Made by a program: the position numbers and the translations under genes
Shown: piece by piece, positions 17,279 through 25,578 of the stretch
Layout: every line of letters begins with the position of its first letter
How positions within the stretch are numbered: position 1 is the stretch's first letter
Assembly (NCBI RefSeq): GCF_006546825.1
Contig: NZ_VICC01000006.1
Span: 1 to 64,000 of the forward strand
Direction: 5' to 3'
Source: Actinomyces oris
Lineage (GTDB): Bacteria > Actinomycetota > Actinomycetes > Actinomycetales > Actinomycetaceae
DNA length: 64,000 nt
Notes under the pieces: model-generated
The model's database searches: none
What the model was told of the DNA's origin: nothing
The model's input: only the letters and a program-made list of their open reading frames with translations

Positions 17279-18250
17279 ATGCTCACTGAGACAACTAGGA
17301 CCGATGCAGTACCTGAGACTACAGCCGTCGATGCCCTCGAGGCTCCCGAAAGGAGCCTGCGTCGCCATGGCCGCGCCGCCACCAGGAAAAAATCCAGGGT
17401 GCTGACGTACGTCGGCCTTGTCGTCGCCTCGTGCGTCGCTGTGTTCCCGCTGCTGTTCATGGTTTTCTCATCCTTCAAAGAAGACCACCAGATCTTCGCT
17501 GATCTCGGCTCCCTTAAGGCGTTCCTTCCGACCGGTCACCTATCACTGGATAACTACTCCGGAGTATTCGAGCGGGTTCCGGCTGTACGGTTTATCACAA
17601 ACTCGCTTATCGTGACCGTTGCGATAGTATTACTCGGCCTCATTGTCAACTCCATGATCGGATTTGCGATATCGCGTATGCGCTGGAGGGGCAAGAACAT
17701 CGTGCTCTCGCTTGTCCTAGCCACCCTCATGGTTCCTTTCGAGACCATCGCTGTGCCGCTCGTATACTGGGTCGCCAAGTTGCCATCGCTGCAGTGGGTC
17801 GTTGACGGTTTTCTTGTCAAACAGGGGATGCTCAACACTTATCAGGTGCAGATTCTGCCCTTCGTTGCCAATGCACTCTCCATCTTCCTGTTTGCCCAGC
17901 ACTTTGGTGATATCCCCAAGGAGATCGACGAGGCGGCCCGCGTTGATGGCGCGTCCTGGTGGGTGATCTATTCACGAATCATCGTGCCACTGTCTGGTCC
18001 GACCTTCGCTACAGTCGCCATCATCACGATGCTGCCGGCGTGGAACTCCTACCTGTGGCCGCTCATGGTCATCCAGGAGGAGTCTATGCGGCCCGCGAGT
18101 GTCGGTATGCAGTACTTCTTCCAACTCAACCCGGTATGGGGGCAGATCATGGCTTACGGCACACTCATCACTCTGCCTGTTCTTATCATTTTCGTTCTGT
18201 TCCAGCGCTCGTTCGTAGCGTCGTTGGCAGGTACCGCCGTCAAAGGCTGA
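17279..18250 (+). CDS. ABC sugar transporter permease (MalG-like)
   Basis: A 323-residue permease: a ~40-residue cytoplasmic N-terminus followed by six transmembrane helices beginning at VLTYVGLVVASCVAVFPLLF. The EAA motif EIDEAARVDGASWWVIYSRI is near residue 220. ATG at 17279 follows the previous stop directly; the ribosome binding site AGGGAGAAGG lies within the upstream gene. No ATP-binding subunit follows, so it presumably uses a shared MsiK-type ATPase encoded elsewhere. Confidence 0.9.
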   Translation: MLTETTRTDAVPETTAVDALEAPERSLRRHGRAATRKKSRVLTYVGLVVASCVAVFPLLFMVFSSFKEDHQIFADLGSLKAFLPTGHLSLDNYSGVFERVPAVRFITNSLIVTVAIVLLGLIVNSMIGFAISRMRWRGKNIVLSLVLATLMVPFETIAVPLVYWVAKLPSLQWVVDGFLVKQGMLNTYQVQILPFVANALSIFLFAQHFGDIPKEIDEAARVDGASWWVIYSRIIVPLSGPTFATVAIITMLPAWNSYLWPLMVIQEESMRPASVGMQYFFQLNPVWGQIMAYGTLITLPVLIIFVLFQRSFVASLAGTAVKG

Positions 18251-18406
18251 GGGTGGGGTGCTTAGCGAGCGGATCATGGGGTGTGTTCCAATCTCGGCCC
18301 TGCTACGTAAGCGTGCACTGCCCACTGCCTTCGTGTCCGGTAGCGGCTCCGCTGCTCAGGTCATGCCTGTCTGAATATCTCAGCCTTGATCTCAAAGGAG
18401 AGACCT

Positions 18407-19718
18407 GTGACCACTGAAGACCCCGGCTTTAGCCGAAGGACCATATTGAGGACGGCGGCCGGAGTGGTCGTCGCCACAGCCGCTGGAACAGCCTGTGGCA
18501 TGGCAACATCAACGTTTGCAAGCGCAGCTGTCAGCCGTCGCTCTCGTGACGCACGTGCCCCACGGCGACCTCACTCGCCAGGCCCAGTATCTTCACTGGT
18601 CAACGGATGGCGGGCGCAGCTTTTCGATGCTCTCCGAACCAGTCATTCCGAACCCGAATGCTGATAATGCATTTACGGATGAGGAGATCGATAATGCCAG
18701 GTGGTTCCGTGACCCGAAGGTTGTCCGAGACGAGGTGCGCAGCCAATGGGTGTGCGTCATCGGTCGGCGTAAGTATCTCTCATTCTACGTCTCCACTGAC
18801 CTACACCACTGGCGGTGGACCTCCAACTTCGACTACCTCACACCTGGGGCTACCGATCTCGGAGGCATGGAGTGCCCTGACCTATTCCACATCATTGCCG
18901 ATGACGGAACCAGCCACTGGGTCCTCGGCGCCTCAATGGACGGATGGGGAGCTGGATCGCTCGGCACCTACGCGTACTGGATAGGGAACTGGGATGGAAC
19001 TCGGTTCGTGACAGACAACCTCAGACCGCAGTGGCTCGATCATGGGTATGACTGGTATGCGGCTGTTACTTGGCCAAGTGCCGACTCACCCCAGAACGTG
19101 AGGCATGCTGTCGCCTGGATGAACAACTGGAAGTACGCCGCCAGACACGTTCCCACTCTCGACACCGATGGGTACAACTGTCAGTACTCTGTCGTTCGTG
19201 AAATCCGACTCTGTCGGCAGCCCGGCGGCTGGTACAGCCTGCTGAGCGCTCCCGAACCTGTGCTCGCGACCAGTCTCCTCTCGCAGAAGTCCCTGGGCGA
19301 CGTCAATGTCAACGGCCGCCGGGTACTCGACGTCACAACTGAGGCCTACGTTCTAACCACTGACATTGCCTGGACAAATGCAACTAACGTAGGCATAGAA
19401 GTCCTGCGCAGCTCAGACGGAACTCGGCACACCAACGTCGGCGTCTTTAATGGCCGCGTCTATGTCGACCGAGGTCCGAGCGAGAGCATATCGGCGCCCT
19501 TCGCTCCGTATACGCAGTCCGAGGCGCCTATCGACCCCGCCGCCCGTCATGTGCACCTCACTGTGGTCGTTGATCGCAATAGTGTCGAGGTCTTCGTCAA
19601 TGCGGGCCACACCGTTCTGTCCAACCAGGTCTATCCCGCCGCCGGCGATCATGGCTTGGCCCTCTACTCCGATAACGGGAGCGCGGTGTTCTCCGACCTC
19701 TCCCTTAGAACCGTCTGA
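18407..19718 (+). pseudogene. Internally deleted, frameshifted GH32 levanase/fructosidase
   Basis: Two frames make up one broken gene. A GTG at 18407, behind AAAGGAGAG, starts a Tat signal peptide (FSRRTIL, hydrophobic core, cleavage region FASAA) that runs on in its frame to a stop at 18662-18664. From about 18530 the glycosidase body continues in another frame to 19718: residues matching ALVTHVPHG, WSTDGGRSF, FRDPKVV (the RDP motif), GMECPDLF (acid/base Glu) and a C-terminal beta-sandwich. The whole N-terminal part of a GH32 domain, including the WMNDPN nucleophile region and the FSGS region (roughly 110 residues), is missing. An active secreted enzyme is therefore very unlikely. Lies between the permeases and the intact glycosidase. 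Confidence 0.85.
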
Positions 19719-19738
19719 CCCCTGAGGAGACCGATCAC

Positions 19739-20659
19739 ATGGCACTCGCACTGAATGACCACTGGCTGTGGGACCACTGGATCTGTGACGACGGCGATCG
19801 TTATCACCTCTTCTTCCTGCGGGCGTCGCGTGCGTTACACGACCCGGAGCGGCGGCACTTCCGTGCTTCCATGGGGCACGCCGTTTCCAGCGATGCACGT
19901 ACGTGGCAACTTTTGCCCGATGCCCTAGTGCATTCCGACGGGCCGGCGTTCGACGACAAGGCCATCTGGACCGGCTCCACCATCGTCAAGCCCGACGGTG
20001 CTATGCGTGTCTTCTACACCGGTATCTCTCGAGCAGAGGACGGGCTGGTTCAGCGCATCGGCTGGGCTGACTCCACTGACGGAGTGACGTTTGAACGCAC
20101 GTGCGATGTTCCTCTGGAGGCGGACTCCAGGTGGTACGAGAGGAGGGAAACCGACGTCTCTGGCGCCGAGCACTGGAGGGATCCCTTTGTCTTCAGGCAT
20201 GACGGGCGCTGGCACATGCTCATCACCGCCAGGGCGAAGGGGGCTGAGCACTATGGTGCCGGCGTCATCGGTCATGCCGTCTCCGATGACCTGGACCACT
20301 GGCAGATCGGGCCGCCGCTGACCAGCCCGTCGGTCTTCGGTCAGCTGGAGGTTTCCCAGAGCCGGAGCGTTGACGACCGTCATCTCCTCGTCTTCTCCTG
20401 CGGTGACGACATGAAGGCTGAACCTGGTCCGGGCGGGGTGTGGGTCGCCGAGGGGGAGGGGGCGCTGGGGCCCTGGGATATCGACGGCGCCAGGTACGTG
20501 CGCCCAGAGCACCTCTACGCCGGTCAGCTGCTTCAGCTGCGCGACGGGGCGTGGGTCTTCACGGGCTTCGACGACATCGTCAACGGTGAGTTCGTCGGTG
20601 CGGTTCCGGACCTTCTGCCATGGGCTGATGTCGAGCTTCTCCCGAGAGGTGGGTACTAG
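19739..20659 (+). CDS. GH32/GH43-clan beta-fructosidase-like enzyme, cytoplasmic
   Basis: A 306-residue five-bladed beta-propeller glycosidase without signal peptide. Seen: N-terminal WLWDHWICDDGDRYHLFFL supplying the nucleophile Asp, GHAVSSDARTWQ, WTGSTIVKPDGAMRVFYTG, EHWRDPFVF (RDP transition-state motif, ~residue 142) and GQLEVSQS with the likely acid/base Glu (~203). It is shorter than classic GH32 because the C-terminal beta-sandwich is missing. Probably hydrolyses imported fructo-oligosaccharides; other clan GH-J/GH-F activities are possible. Only 20 bases separate it from the broken GH32 gene, with GAGGAGACC upstream of the ATG. Confidence 0.75.
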   Translation: MALALNDHWLWDHWICDDGDRYHLFFLRASRALHDPERRHFRASMGHAVSSDARTWQLLPDALVHSDGPAFDDKAIWTGSTIVKPDGAMRVFYTGISRAEDGLVQRIGWADSTDGVTFERTCDVPLEADSRWYERRETDVSGAEHWRDPFVFRHDGRWHMLITARAKGAEHYGAGVIGHAVSDDLDHWQIGPPLTSPSVFGQLEVSQSRSVDDRHLLVFSCGDDMKAEPGPGGVWVAEGEGALGPWDIDGARYVRPEHLYAGQLLQLRDGAWVFTGFDDIVNGEFVGAVPDLLPWADVELLPRGGY

Positions 20660-20725
20660 GAGGCTGCGTCGTCGGTTGCCTGGACGGCGGGTGATCGAGG
20701 TGCCGGTCCAGGACCGGGCTCGTCA

Positions 20726-20830
20726 CTAGCTGTACTGATCGGGGAGGTTGGTTAGGCGGGTGATGGGTGGGTGGCCTTGGGTGACGGTGCAGTTCACGGT
20801 GCGCGAGGCCGCGCGCCCCGTTCGACAACT
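20726..20830 (-). pseudogene. Possible transposase C-terminal remnant
   Basis: On the minus strand an open stretch ends with the residues GHPPITRLTNLPDQYS and a stop at 20726-20728. A Pro-Pro-x-x-R-x-x-N-Leu ending is reminiscent of IS481/IS3-type transposase C-termini, but the stretch is under 40 residues with no start, no catalytic DDE residues and no inverted repeats that I can see. Low confidence. Confidence 0.25.
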
Positions 20831-20832
20831 AG

Positions 20833-20861
20833 TTAGGTGTTCCTAAGTGAGGCTCACCTTT
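20833..20861. promoter_or_regulatory. Composite palindrome resembling a DtxR/IdeR iron box
   Basis: TTAGG-TGTT-CCTAA (20833-20846) abuts GTGAG-G-CTCAC (20847-20857). The 19 bases 20843-20861 match the DtxR/IdeR consensus TTAGGTTAGGCTAACCTAA at 13 positions by my count. A further TTAGGTG follows at 20864-20870. Placement before sufR suggests control by an iron regulator, by SufR itself, or both. Confidence 0.5.
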
Positions 20862-21072
20862 GATTAGGTGACGTGTTCAATCCCACCTTGCGACGCTCCG
20901 TCGTGAACTTGCCAGCGTTGAATTCGGCAAGCAAGATCTTGGTTAAACTCGTGGCACAACGACCAGCGACGCCTCGCAGGTCAGTGCCTGGAGCCGGTCC
21001 AGGGCAAGGCCGAACCGGCCGCAACGGGGCAGGCCGTGAGGCGTCGGAAGCGACTAGGGGAGGAGAACCGTC

Positions 21073-21807
21073 ATGACTCAGAGTGACGACGACTCTACCC
21101 GGGCACGCGTTCTCGACCTCATCGCTGAGAAGGGACCGGTGTCGGCGGCGCAGCTCGCCAAGGTCCTGAGCCTGACGCCGGCCGCCGTGCGCAGGCACAT
21201 CACCGCCCTTGAGGACGCTGAGCAGATCGAGGTGCACACGCCGGCCCAGACGGGCAAGCGCGGCCGCGGTCGCCCGGCCCGGCACTACGTCCTGACGCCC
21301 AAGGCCCGCACCTCCTTCGCGGAGGGCTACTCCGACCTGGCCAACCGCGCCCTGCACTACCTGTCCCAGGTGGCCGGTGACAAGGCGGTCGACTCCTTCG
21401 CCGCGGCCAGGGGCCGCGACCTCGAGCGCCGCTACGCCACCGTCGTCGAGGCGGCCGGCAAGGACCCCTCGGAGAGGGCCCGCGCCCTGGCGGACGCCCT
21501 GACTCTCGACGGCTACGCGGCCTCGGTGCGCGACGTCGGGGACGGGTCCTTCGCCGTCCAGCTGTGCCAGGGCAACTGCCCGGTGCGCGACGTGGCCGGG
21601 GAGTTCCACGAGCTGTGCGACGCCGAGACCCAGGCCATCTCCCGGCTCGTGGGCGTCCCGGTCCAGCGTCTGGCCACCCTGGCCGGAGGCGAGCACGTCT
21701 GTACCACCCACATTCCGATCGCCATGCCCGCGCTGCGCAAGCGCGCGGTTCGGGCGGCGGCTAAGACGCGAGGCCTTGAGACCAAGCGAATGGAAGGAAC
21801 CCGATGA
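21073..21807 (+). CDS. sufR: SufR-type Fe-S-sensing transcriptional regulator
   Basis: A 244-residue regulator. N-terminal winged helix-turn-helix (residues ~10-65: [33 protein letters not shown]), a [15 protein letters not shown] wing, and a C-terminal domain with four cysteines: [16 protein letters not shown] and EHVCTTHIP. This Cys pattern is the SufR [4Fe-4S] ligand region known from cyanobacteria and from mycobacterial Rv1460, which represses the suf operon when Fe-S supply is sufficient. ATG at 21073 follows a strong GGAGGAGA. Its stop overlaps the sufB ATG. Confidence 0.9.
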   Translation: MTQSDDDSTRARVLDLIAEKGPVSAAQLAKVLSLTPAAVRRHITALEDAEQIEVHTPAQTGKRGRGRPARHYVLTPKARTSFAEGYSDLANRALHYLSQVAGDKAVDSFAAARGRDLERRYATVVEAAGKDPSERARALADALTLDGYAASVRDVGDGSFAVQLCQGNCPVRDVAGEFHELCDAETQAISRLVGVPVQRLATLAGGEHVCTTHIPIAMPALRKRAVRAAAKTRGLETKRMEGTR

Positions 21808-23243
21808 CACTGCCGACAACCGAGACCACGCGTAGCACCGACGACGAGATCATCGACTCGATCTCGACGAGCTACGACTTCGGCTGGCACGACTCCGACG
21901 AGGCCGGTGAGAAGGCCAAGCGAGGCCTTGATGAGCAGGTGGTCCGCGAGATCTCCGCCATCAAGGGAGAGCCGGAGTGGATGCTGGCCAAGCGTCTCAA
22001 GGCCTACTCCACCTTCGAGCGCAAGCCCATGCCCACCTGGGGCGTGGACCTCTCCCAGCTCGACATGGACGCCGTCAAGTACTACGTGCGCTCCACGGAC
22101 CGGCCGGCCAACTCCTGGGACGACCTGCCCGAGGACATCAAGAACACCTACGACCGCATCGGCATCCCCGAGGCCGAGCGCGAGCGCCTGGTGGCCGGCG
22201 TGGCCGCCCAGTACGAGTCGGAGGTCGTCTACCACCAGATCCGCGGTGACCTGGAGGAGCAGGGCGTCATCTTCGTGGACACCGACACCGCCGTGCGCGA
22301 GTACCCCGAGCTCGTCAAGGAGTACTTCGGGACCGTGGTGCCCGCCGGCGACAACAAGTTCGCCGCCCTCAACACGGCCGTGTGGTCCGGGGGCTCCTTC
22401 ATCTACGTCCCCAAGGGCGTCCACGTCGAGATCCCGCTCCAGGCCTACTTCCGCATCAACACCGAGAACATGGGCCAGTTCGAGCGCACGCTCATCATCG
22501 CCGACGAGGACTCCTACGTCCACTACGTCGAGGGCTGCACCGCCCCCATCTACTCCACCGACTCCCTGCACTCGGCGATCGTGGAGATCGTGGTCAAGAA
22601 GAACGCCCGCGTGCGCTACACGACCATCCAGAACTGGTCCAACAACGTCTACAACCTGGTGACCCAGCGCGCTACCTGCGAGGAGGGCGCCACCATGGAG
22701 TGGATCGACGGCAACATCGGCTCCAAGCGGAACATGAAGTACCCGGCCGTCTTCCTCATGGGCCCCCACGCCCGCGGCGAGGCCCTGTCCATCGCCTTCG
22801 CCGGCGCGGACCAGCACCAGGACACCGGCGCCAAGATGGTCCACATGGCGCCCCACACCTCCAGCCACATCGTCTCCAAGTCGATCGCCCGCCACGGTGG
22901 CCGCAGCGCCTACCGCGGACTGGTGCAGATCATGAAGAACGCCCGGCACTCCAAGTCCAACGTGCTGTGCGACGCGCTCCTGGTCGATGAGATCTCCCGC
23001 TCGGACACATACCCCTATGTCGACGTGCGCACCGACGACGTCGAGATGGGCCACGAGGCGACCGTCTCCAAGGTGAGCGCCGACCAGCTCTTCTACCTCA
23101 TGCAGCGCGGGCTGACCGAGACCGAGGCCATGGCCACGATCGTGCGCGGCTTCGTCGAGCCCATTGCCCGGGAGCTGCCCATGGAGTACGCCCTCGAGCT
23201 CAACCGGCTCATCGAGCTGCAGATGGAGAACTCGGTGGGCTGA
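21804..23243 (+). CDS. sufB: Fe-S cluster assembly scaffold SufB
   Basis: A 479-residue SufB, the core scaffold of the SufBCD complex. Seen: [19 protein letters not shown] at the N-terminus, [17 protein letters not shown] region ([18 protein letters not shown]), the beta-helix core with [12 protein letters not shown] containing the conserved Cys, and the C-terminal [26 protein letters not shown] and [13 protein letters not shown] motifs. No intein is present, unlike in some mycobacteria. Overlaps sufR by four bases, making regulator and scaffold translationally coupled. Cytoplasmic. Confidence 0.96.
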   Translation: MTLPTTETTRSTDDEIIDSISTSYDFGWHDSDEAGEKAKRGLDEQVVREISAIKGEPEWMLAKRLKAYSTFERKPMPTWGVDLSQLDMDAVKYYVRSTDRPANSWDDLPEDIKNTYDRIGIPEAERERLVAGVAAQYESEVVYHQIRGDLEEQGVIFVDTDTAVREYPELVKEYFGTVVPAGDNKFAALNTAVWSGGSFIYVPKGVHVEIPLQAYFRINTENMGQFERTLIIADEDSYVHYVEGCTAPIYSTDSLHSAIVEIVVKKNARVRYTTIQNWSNNVYNLVTQRATCEEGATMEWIDGNIGSKRNMKYPAVFLMGPHARGEALSIAFAGADQHQDTGAKMVHMAPHTSSHIVSKSIARHGGRSAYRGLVQIMKNARHSKSNVLCDALLVDEISRSDTYPYVDVRTDDVEMGHEATVSKVSADQLFYLMQRGLTETEAMATIVRGFVEPIARELPMEYALELNRLIELQMENSVG

Positions 23244-23335
23244 CCCACCGCAGCGGATCCTCCCTCGTCAGCCCACTCAGCCTTCGACCCACACCTCATC
23301 ACACCGGCCTGCTACCGGCCAAGGAGCACCTCCAC

Positions 23336-24595
23336 ATGCCTGAACTCTCGACCGACCACTCGAGCGCCACGCTCGACGGCGCCCACTCCCACGGCGGGCC
23401 GCGCTACGTCTCCTCGCGCGCCGACCGCCCCACCTCCTTCGACCCCGCCGACATCCCGGTGCCGCGCGGCCGTGAGGAGGAGTGGCGCTTCACGCCGATG
23501 AAGCGCTTCGCTCCGCTGTTCGACCTCGACGCCATCCGCGCGGCCACCGCCGGCCAGAGCGATGCCGGTGTCCGTATCGAGACGGACCTGCCCGACGGCG
23601 TGAGCCTGGAGACGGTCGCGCGCAGCGATGCCCGCATCGGCACCGTGGGTGCCCCGGTCGACCGCACCGGCGTCACCGCCTGGAACGGCACAGAGACCGC
23701 CACGGTGCTCACGCTGGAGCCCGGCGCCCAGCTGGAGCGGGCCGCCCGACTGAACATCATCGGCCAGGACGCACAGCTCGCCCGCCCCACCGCCCAGCAC
23801 ATCCTCGTCGCTGCCGAGGCCGGTTCCAAGGGAACCGTCGTCCTGGACCACACCGGCATCGCCGCCCTGACCCAGGGTGTCGAGGTGACGGTCGCCGACG
23901 GCGCCGAGCTCACCCTGGTGACCGTCCAGGGCTGGGAGGACGGGGCCGTCCATGCCTCCAACCACCGGGTCAAGGTCTGTGACCGCGGCGTCCTCAAGCA
24001 CGTCGTCGTCAGCCTCGGCGGAGACGTGCGCATCTGCCCCGACCTGGGCTTCTCCGGCGAGGGCGGGCACATCGACGCCTACGGCGTCTACTTCACCGAT
24101 GCCGGTCAGCACCAGGAGCACCGCCCCTACGTGGCTCACACCGAGCCCCACTGCTACTCGCGTGTCACCTACAAGGGCGCCCTCCAGGGCGAGGGCGCGC
24201 ACGCCGTGTGGGTGGGGGACTGCCTCATCGGCCAGGCCGCCCGTGGCACCGACACCTACGAGCTCAACCGCAACCTGGTCCTCACCGAGGGGGCCAAGGC
24301 CGACTCCGTGCCGAACCTGGAGATCGAGAACGGCAACATCGAGGGGGCCGGCCACGCCAGCGCCACCGGCCGCTTCGACGACCAGCAGCTGTTCTACCTG
24401 CGTGCCCGCGGCATCCCCGAGACCGAGGCCCGTCGCCTCGTCGTCCTGGGCTTCTTCAACGAGATCGTCGCCGAGATCGGTGTCGATGAGGTCGAGGAGC
24501 GCCTCATGGCCGCCATCGAGAAGGAGCTCGAGCTCACCGGACTCATCACCGCCCGCACCGACCAGGACCCCGCCGCCGAGCCGGCAGCCGAGTGA
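23336..24595 (+). CDS. sufD: Fe-S cluster assembly protein SufD
   Basis: A 419-residue SufD, paralogue of SufB and partner in SufBCD. Seen: PVPRGREEEWRFTPMKRF near residue 45, a right-handed beta-helix middle, and the C-terminal HASATGRFDDQQLFYLRARG and EARRLVVLGFF motifs. ATG at 23336 follows AAGGAGCACC at a good distance. Located 92 bases after sufB. SufD heterodimerises with SufB and helps iron acquisition in characterised systems. Confidence 0.95.
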   Translation: MPELSTDHSSATLDGAHSHGGPRYVSSRADRPTSFDPADIPVPRGREEEWRFTPMKRFAPLFDLDAIRAATAGQSDAGVRIETDLPDGVSLETVARSDARIGTVGAPVDRTGVTAWNGTETATVLTLEPGAQLERAARLNIIGQDAQLARPTAQHILVAAEAGSKGTVVLDHTGIAALTQGVEVTVADGAELTLVTVQGWEDGAVHASNHRVKVCDRGVLKHVVVSLGGDVRICPDLGFSGEGGHIDAYGVYFTDAGQHQEHRPYVAHTEPHCYSRVTYKGALQGEGAHAVWVGDCLIGQAARGTDTYELNRNLVLTEGAKADSVPNLEIENGNIEGAGHASATGRFDDQQLFYLRARGIPETEARRLVVLGFFNEIVAEIGVDEVEERLMAAIEKELELTGLITARTDQDPAAEPAAE

Positions 24596-24663
24596 CAGGC
24601 CGGACCCGCACGACGGTCCGCCCACCCGCAACCAGACCACAACCCAGCTGAAAGAAACGTCGC

Positions 24664-25413
24664 ATGAGCACTCTGCAGATCAAGAACCTCCACGTCCAGG
24701 TCGCCACCAACGACGGCCCCAAGCCCATCCTCAAGGGCGTCGACCTGACCATCGACTCCAACCAGGTCCACGCCATCATGGGCCCCAACGGCTCAGGCAA
24801 GTCCACCCTGGCCTACTCCATCGCCGGGCACCCCGACTACGAGGTCACCGACGGCGAGGTCCTCCTCGACGGCGTCGACCTGCTGGAGATGAGCGTGGAC
24901 GAGCGCGCCCGCGCCGGCCTCTTCCTGGCCATGCAGTACCCCGTCGAGGTCCCCGGCGTCACCGTGGCCAACTTCCTGCGCACGGCCAAGACCGCCATCG
25001 ACGGCCAGGCCCCCAAGGTGCGCCAGTGGGTCGGCGAGGTCAACCAGGCCATGAAGAACCTGCGGATGGACCCCGCCTTCTCCCAGCGCGACGTCAACGC
25101 CGGCTTCTCCGGCGGTGAGAAGAAGCGCTTCGAAATCCTCCAGATGGAGCTGCTCCGTCCCCGCTTCGCCGTCCTGGACGAGACCGACTCCGGCCTGGAC
25201 GTTGACGCCCTGCGCATCGTCTCCGAGGGCGTCAACCGCCTCCACGACGAGACCGACGCCGGCTTCCTCCTCATCACCCACTACACGCGCATCCTGCGCT
25301 ACATCAAGCCCGACCACGTCCACGTCTTCGTCGACGGGCGCGTGGCCGAGGCCGGCGGCCCCGACCTGGCCGACCGCCTCGAGGAAGAGGGCTACGACCG
25401 CTACCTGGCCTGA
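24664..25413 (+). CDS. sufC: SufC ATPase of the SufBCD complex
   Basis: A 249-residue ABC-type ATPase. Seen: Walker A IMGPNGSGKSTLAYSIAG (~38-55), the SufC-specific HPDYEVTDGEVLLDG, the signature FSGGEKKRFEILQMELL (~150), Walker B FAVLDETDSGLDVDAL and the H-loop LLITHYTRILRYI. It energises conformational change of SufBD. Start follows CAGCTGAAAGAAACGTCGC, with GAAAG as a weak ribosome binding site. A strong hairpin follows 13 bases after its stop. Confidence 0.96.
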   Translation: MSTLQIKNLHVQVATNDGPKPILKGVDLTIDSNQVHAIMGPNGSGKSTLAYSIAGHPDYEVTDGEVLLDGVDLLEMSVDERARAGLFLAMQYPVEVPGVTVANFLRTAKTAIDGQAPKVRQWVGEVNQAMKNLRMDPAFSQRDVNAGFSGGEKKRFEILQMELLRPRFAVLDETDSGLDVDALRIVSEGVNRLHDETDAGFLLITHYTRILRYIKPDHVHVFVDGRVAEAGGPDLADRLEEEGYDRYLA

Positions 25414-25426
25414 CAGTCCTCACCGT

Positions 25427-25479
25427 GCCGGGGCCGACGACGGCGCGCCGCGCAACAAGGCGCCGTCGCCGGCCCCGGC
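25427..25479 (+). terminator. Strong hairpin between sufC and sufS
   Basis: Two 20-base arms, 25427-25446 and 25460-25479, pair at 19 of 20 positions around a 13-base loop. There is no U-tract on the plus strand, so it may be a partial terminator, an RNA-stability element or a processing site within the operon. Confidence 0.65.
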
Positions 25480-25495
25480 GCTGAGGCAGGGGGAC

Positions 25496-25501
25496 TAAGG
25501 T
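25496..25501 (+). promoter_or_regulatory. -10-like TAAGGT before a leaderless mini-ORF
   Basis: TAAGGT is followed after five bases by the ATG at 25507. No consensus -35 is present. It would place a secondary promoter for sufS-sufU-sufT immediately after the hairpin. Confidence 0.35.
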
Positions 25502-25506
25502 TCCTC

Positions 25507-25578
25507 ATGACCTCAGGCCCCGCCGTCGGCGACCATGCCCAGAACCGCCCCGCACCGAATCGGAAAGGCACGTCATGA
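25507..25578 (+). CDS. 23-codon mini-ORF coupled to sufS
   Basis: An ATG at 25507 opens a 23-codon frame rich in Pro, Gly, Asn and basic residues whose TGA overlaps the ATG of sufS (ATGA). It has no Shine-Dalgarno, but a TANNNT hexamer lies five bases upstream. Function as a translational-coupling leader is an inference; expression is unproven and the frame may be fortuitous. Confidence 0.35.
   Translation: MTSGPAVGDHAQNRPAPNRKGTS

Larger units (their letters stand above)
20660..21072. other. 413-base intergenic region before the suf operon
   Basis: Holds the possible transposase remnant in its first half and a cluster of palindromes at 20833-20870 in its second half. The last ~170 bases are the presumed 5' leader of sufR; I see no convincing riboswitch or strong -35/-10 pair. 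The ribosome binding site GGGGAGGAGA precedes the sufR ATG. Confidence 0.5.
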
